45,407 nucleotides of DNA from contig JACRPT010000013.1 in NCBI GenBank assembly GCA_016223045.1, positions 1 to 45,407 on the forward strand. Reading direction: 5' to 3'. This document shows, in pieces, positions 42,588 to 45,407 of this stretch (the first letter of the stretch is position 1; every line of letters starts with the position of its first letter). A program made the position numbers and the translations under genes. The stretch is from Candidatus Eiseniibacteriota bacterium (GTDB lineage: Bacteria > Eisenbacteria > RBG-16-71-46). A model generated the notes under the pieces. That model ran no database searches. It was not told the DNA's origin and was given only the letters and a program-made list of their open reading frames with translations.

Positions 42588-43529
42588 TCAGTGGCTCCCC
42601 AGCATCGGGGAGCGCCTCACGAAGCGCACCGGCACCGTGGTCGGCACCAGGCCGCGCTCGCGCACCAGCTCCTGCCCGTCGCGGCTCGTCACGAAGGTGA
42701 TGAACCCGGCCGCGAGCCGCGGACCGGAAGTCCTCTCGTACAGGTTGAAGAACCGGGTCATCGGGTATTCCCCCCGGTACACCGCCTCCAGGTCAGGCTT
42801 GCGATACGGCAGGCCGGTGAGCGACGCGAGGCTCAGCACCTTCGCGCCCCGCTCCGCCGCCGCCAGCGTCACGTAGCCGATCGCTGCCGGATCCCGCTTC
42901 ACGCGAGCCACGACGCCCGAGTCCGAGTCCTCCGTGTAGACCCGGGCGCGGATCGGCTCGCCTCCCATCACCTGCTCTACGAAGAACTCCGTGACGTCCG
43001 ACGCGACCGGCTGGAGCACCGGATGGATGGGTCCGCTGCCACCCGCCAGCGCCGGCCATGCCCCGGCCTCTCCTGCATACACTGCACGCAACTGCGGCAC
43101 CGACATGTTCTCCACCGGGTTCGACTCGTGGACCACCGCCAGCAGGGCGTCCCGCGCGAACCGATAACCCTCGAGCGCCAGCCGGCCCCTGACCGCGGCT
43201 TCGCGTTCCTCCTGCGTCAGCTCCCGGGTGATGACCGCCAGGTCGCATTCCGCCGCGAACAGCGAGCGGACGGCCTCCCGCGAACTGCCTGGCCGCACCG
43301 TGATGCTCGCCTGGGGGTAGAGCGCCTGGAAGGCATCGCGCTCGCGGGCGATCAGACCGTAGGCTTCCTGAGCACTGACGACGGTGATACGCCCGCTGGT
43401 CTGGGAGTCTTCCACCGGTCCGGGGCGTGACTGTGGGGAGCAGCCGCCGAGGACCTGCACCGCGATGAGCAGTGGAAGGATAGGCCGGTCGCACCGCCAC
43501 CGGCCGGCACCCCGGACGCCGAAGTGCAA
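42588..43529 (-). CDS. PstS-like phosphate-binding family lipoprotein
   Basis: This is a periplasmic binding protein of the PstS-like (PBP-like) class, 313 aa from the TTG at 43529. A lipoprotein signal (ILPLLIAVQVLGGC, Cys30 in this numbering) precedes the binding domain, which has PGSSREAVRSLFAAECDLAVITREL, VENMSVPQLRAVYAGE and VKRDPAAIGYVTLAAA. No pst permease or ATPase is nearby. In this gene setting (TPR, ExbBD, TonB) such proteins are probably not import receptors. The open frame reaches 43565, but a sigma-70 promoter (43532-43561) lies inside that extension and the shorter start gives a normal signal peptide. Confidence 0.85.
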   Translation of the reverse strand: MHFGVRGAGRWRCDRPILPLLIAVQVLGGCSPQSRPGPVEDSQTSGRITVVSAQEAYGLIARERDAFQALYPQASITVRPGSSREAVRSLFAAECDLAVITRELTQEEREAAVRGRLALEGYRFARDALLAVVHESNPVENMSVPQLRAVYAGEAGAWPALAGGSGPIHPVLQPVASDVTEFFVEQVMGGEPIRARVYTEDSDSGVVARVKRDPAAIGYVTLAAAERGAKVLSLASLTGLPYRKPDLEAVYRGEYPMTRFFNLYERTSGPRLAAGFITFVTSRDGQELVRERGLVPTTVPVRFVRRSPMLGSH

Positions 43530-43531
43530 CG

Positions 43532-43561
43532 AGTGTAAGAAGCGCCTGAGCGGATTGTCAA
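43532..43561 (-). promoter_or_regulatory. Sigma-70-type promoter of the PstS-like/TPR/STAS/Exb locus
   Basis: On the minus strand a perfect TTGACA (43561-43556) is followed after 18 nt by TACACT (43537-43532, four of six). Transcription would start near 43525, at the edge of the coding region, giving a very short or leaderless mRNA. Confidence 0.6.
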
Positions 43562-43565
43562 TCAA

Positions 43566-44087
43566 TGTCGTCCCGCGTTCTCCGAAATCGGCGTCCCGGC
43601 CGCCCCGCCCCGGCGGACAAAGCAGGCGGGCACACTAGTGAGCGCTGGCGGGCGTGTCAAGAATCGGTGCCTCCGGCGCCCGGGGACCACCCGGACCTTG
43701 CAACACCCGGGCGCCACGTTCTAGACTGCGCCCCGCGTCACGCCCGGCCGCGGGTGTGGCGCGAGACGGAGCATTCAGGGGAGTCCCCGCGGACGCTCAC
43801 GCACGCATCCAGGCGAAGTCCGCATCGTTGAAGCCGCGTGGGCTGCCGACTGCCTCTCGCTGGGGCGATGACGGACTCCCCTACCTTCCTCGCCGCCGTC
43901 CCTGCGCCGGCCGGCCAGGCCCGCACAGGGAGCGGGAGGCCGGGGCCGGCCGCCGCGATCGGAGTCGTCCTGGCGAAGCCCATGGGCATGACGTGCGCGC
44001 GACCCGCCCGCTGAAAGCCCGCTTCCCGGCAACGTACGGGCCACCTCCGGGTGGCCCGCGGCGCACCACCGCCTGCCGCGTCCCGCG
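43566..44087. other. 520-base divergent intergenic region / long leader of the glycosyltransferase-like gene
   Basis: I see no supportable gene; frames on both strands are low-complexity Arg/Ala/Pro. A possible plus-strand promoter is at 43698-43727. It would give a leader of about 350 nt. Inverted sequences in it are GGGGAGTCC (43778-43786) with GGACTCCCC (43873-43881), and a perfect 8-bp hairpin with TCCG loop (44038-44057). No known riboswitch core is recognised. Confidence 0.4.
43698..43727 (+). promoter_or_regulatory. Candidate promoter for the plus-strand glycosyltransferase-like gene
   Basis: TTGCAA (43698-43703) is followed after 18 nt by TAGACT (43722-43727). Each hexamer matches consensus at four of six positions, and the 18-nt spacing is the same as in three of the other promoters in this window. 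Confidence 0.35.
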
Positions 44088-45407
44088 ATGAAGCCGCCCT
44101 CCGCCGACCGCCCGGCGCCCCGCGGGCCTGACGCGCGCCCCCGATCCCGCCCGCCGCTGCTGCCAACGCCCCGCGAGCTCGTCGATCCGCGCGGGCCGTT
44201 CCTCGTCCCGCTCCTGCTGCTGCTGGCCGCGCGCCTCTGGGCCTGGATGCTCCTGCCGCTGGCCTCGGAGGACGCCTACATCACGTTCCGCTACGCCCGG
44301 AACCTGGCGGCCGGGCACGGCCTGCTCTACAACCCCGGCGCCCGCATCATGGGTTTCTCCTCCCCGCCCTGGGCGCTGTGGAGCGCGCTCGGATACGGGC
44401 TCCTGCGCGACCCGGTGGCGTGGGCCCGCTGGACCAGCCTGGCGGCGGACGCGCTGACCCTGCTGCTGGTCGGCACGATGCTGGCGCGGCGGGCGTCCGC
44501 CGGGGCGCGCGCCGGCGCCTGGTGCTTCACGCTCTTCTTCGCGGCCTGGCCCTTCTTCGCGGTGGTGTCCGCCTCCGGGCTCGAGAGCGCCTCGATGCTC
44601 TGTCTGGTCGCGCTGGCGGCCACGCTGACCGGCCGCGGGAGCGCGCTCGGCGGACCGGCGCTCGGGGCGCTCGCGCTGTGGCGGCCCGAGGGGATGGCGG
44701 CGGCGCTGGTGCTCGGGATCGGCGCGCGTCCGCGCGAGCGCGTGGTCGCCGCCCTGCTGGCCGCGGCGGGCCTCACCGCGCTGGCACTCTACTTCGGCTC
44801 GCCGGTGCCGCAGAGCGTGCTGGCCAAGTCCGCGCTCTACGGCACGCCGGGGCCCTGGAGCGGGCGAGTCTGGTGGCGCTGGCTGGTGCCGGTGCTGCCG
44901 GGCGGCAACGCGTTCTCCGGCGAGGGCGCGCAGCTGTTCCCGCTCGCCGTGGTCCTCGCGCCCGCGCTCGCCGCCGGCGCCCGGGCGCTGTGGCGCGAGC
45001 GCCGCGACCCGCTCGCGCGCACCGTGGTGGCCGCGCTGGTGGTGTGGTTCGGCTACGCCGCTCTGGGGGTGGCGTACTTCTGGTGGTACCTGGCGGTGCC
45101 GCTCGGCGGGATCGCCGCGCTCGCGGCGGTCGGGTTGCCCGCGATCGTGCGGGGCCGCGGCCTCTACGCCGCCGTCGCGCTCTACGTGCTGACCGCGTGG
45201 CTCGCCGGCCGCACGTTCTACCTGGGGCGGGCGCAGAACGAGTACTTCGGCTTCGCCCGGGCCGGCAGCTGGCTCGCCGCCCACGCCGGCCCCGGCGAGA
45301 AGGTGATGCTCGAGCCCATCGGCATGGTGGGCTACGCGGCCCCGCTCGTGGTGGTGGACGAGATCGGGCTGGTCTCGCCCGCGGTGGCGCGCCGCCGCCT
45401 GCGCGGC
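44088..45407 (+). CDS. Polytopic glycosyltransferase-like membrane protein (GT-C type), partial at the window edge
   Basis: This is an open frame of 440 codons with no stop before the window ends. A Pro/Arg-rich N-terminus is followed by many hydrophobic helices. The first periplasmic loop, ASEDAYITFRYARNLAAGHGLLYNPG with GFSSPPWALWSAL, is typical of GT-C polyprenyl-phosphate-sugar transferases of the arabinofuranosyltransferase/mannosyltransferase kind, where the acidic pair (ED) is catalytic. The end of the visible part (EKVMLEPIGMVGYAAPLVVVDEIGLVSP) is also a common phrase in these proteins. The ATG at 44088 lacks a clear ribosome site. It is the only plus-strand gene, transcribed away from the PstS-like operon. 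Substrate unknown. Confidence 0.8.
   Translation, partial: MKPPSADRPAPRGPDARPRSRPPLLPTPRELVDPRGPFLVPLLLLLAARLWAWMLLPLASEDAYITFRYARNLAAGHGLLYNPGARIMGFSSPPWALWSALGYGLLRDPVAWARWTSLAADALTLLLVGTMLARRASAGARAGAWCFTLFFAAWPFFAVVSASGLESASMLCLVALAATLTGRGSALGGPALGALALWRPEGMAAALVLGIGARPRERVVAALLAAAGLTALALYFGSPVPQSVLAKSALYGTPGPWSGRVWWRWLVPVLPGGNAFSGEGAQLFPLAVVLAPALAAGARALWRERRDPLARTVVAALVVWFGYAALGVAYFWWYLAVPLGGIAALAAVGLPAIVRGRGLYAAVALYVLTAWLAGRTFYLGRAQNEYFGFARAGSWLAAHAGPGEKVMLEPIGMVGYAAPLVVVDEIGLVSPAVARRRLRG

Noticed and set aside
43654-44091. 145-codon plus-strand frame upstream of the glycosyltransferase-like gene
   Set aside because: It has low-complexity Arg/Pro/Gly composition, no ribosome site and no recognisable domain.
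43738-44166. 142-codon minus-strand frame
   Set aside because: It overlaps the start of the glycosyltransferase-like gene, has low complexity and no supporting signals.

Overview
The window is GC-rich bacterial chromosome. Every recognisable gene lies on the minus strand except the last one, which runs off the right edge on the plus strand. A secreted protein with a Por/T9SS-type C-terminal sorting domain, a relic of a second such domain, a GlmL/MutL ATPase, a PstS-like/TPR/ExbBD/TonB locus and very high GC suggest a high-GC member of the FCB assemblage, such as Candidatus Eisenbacteria or a relative. This is an inference from gene content; there is no rRNA or tRNA in the window.

Layout, right to left (direction of transcription). 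(1) 44088-45407, plus strand: a partial polytopic glycosyltransferase-like protein behind a 520-base non-coding stretch. (2) 43565-37356: a PstS-like lipoprotein, a TPR protein, two STAS anti-anti-sigma-like proteins, ExbB, two ExbD and TonB, probably an envelope-energised system. (3) 37090-36329: a Yip1-family membrane protein. (4) 36195-27809: a TolC/HlyD/MacB-type efflux operon with one ATPase and four FtsX-type permeases that form two duplicated pairs, behind an ECF-sigma-like promoter. (5) 27560-22165: uvrA, tdh and kbl, with one large nested palindrome upstream of uvrA and another between tdh and kbl. (6) 21848-18990: a large secreted Asp-box/PPC protein with a sorting tail, followed by a relic tail. 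(7) 18667-10513: one tightly packed operon, gcvT-gcvH-gcvPA-gcvPB-two unknown genes-glmL-KOW-domain gene. (8) 10333-6151: a four-gene cassette of uncharacterised membrane proteins, including a FN3/DUF6754-type protein, followed by a LipM-like octanoyltransferase. (9) 6029-209: a peptide ABC transporter operon (dppABCD-oppF).

Metabolic logic: Tdh and Kbl turn threonine into glycine and acetyl-CoA; GcvTHP cleaves glycine to a C1-folate unit; the LipM-like enzyme could start lipoylation of GcvH; the dpp transporter may supply peptides. The glmL, KOW and membrane-cassette genes have no assigned role. Together they are the best candidate here for an undescribed system.

Three conserved genes carry lesions at functionally critical points. 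oppF has lost its Q-loop region with a frameshift, gcvPA has an in-frame TGA, and uvrA lacks the ABC signature of its first ATPase domain. These may be real or may be assembly/consensus errors, so raw reads should be consulted before any biological reading.
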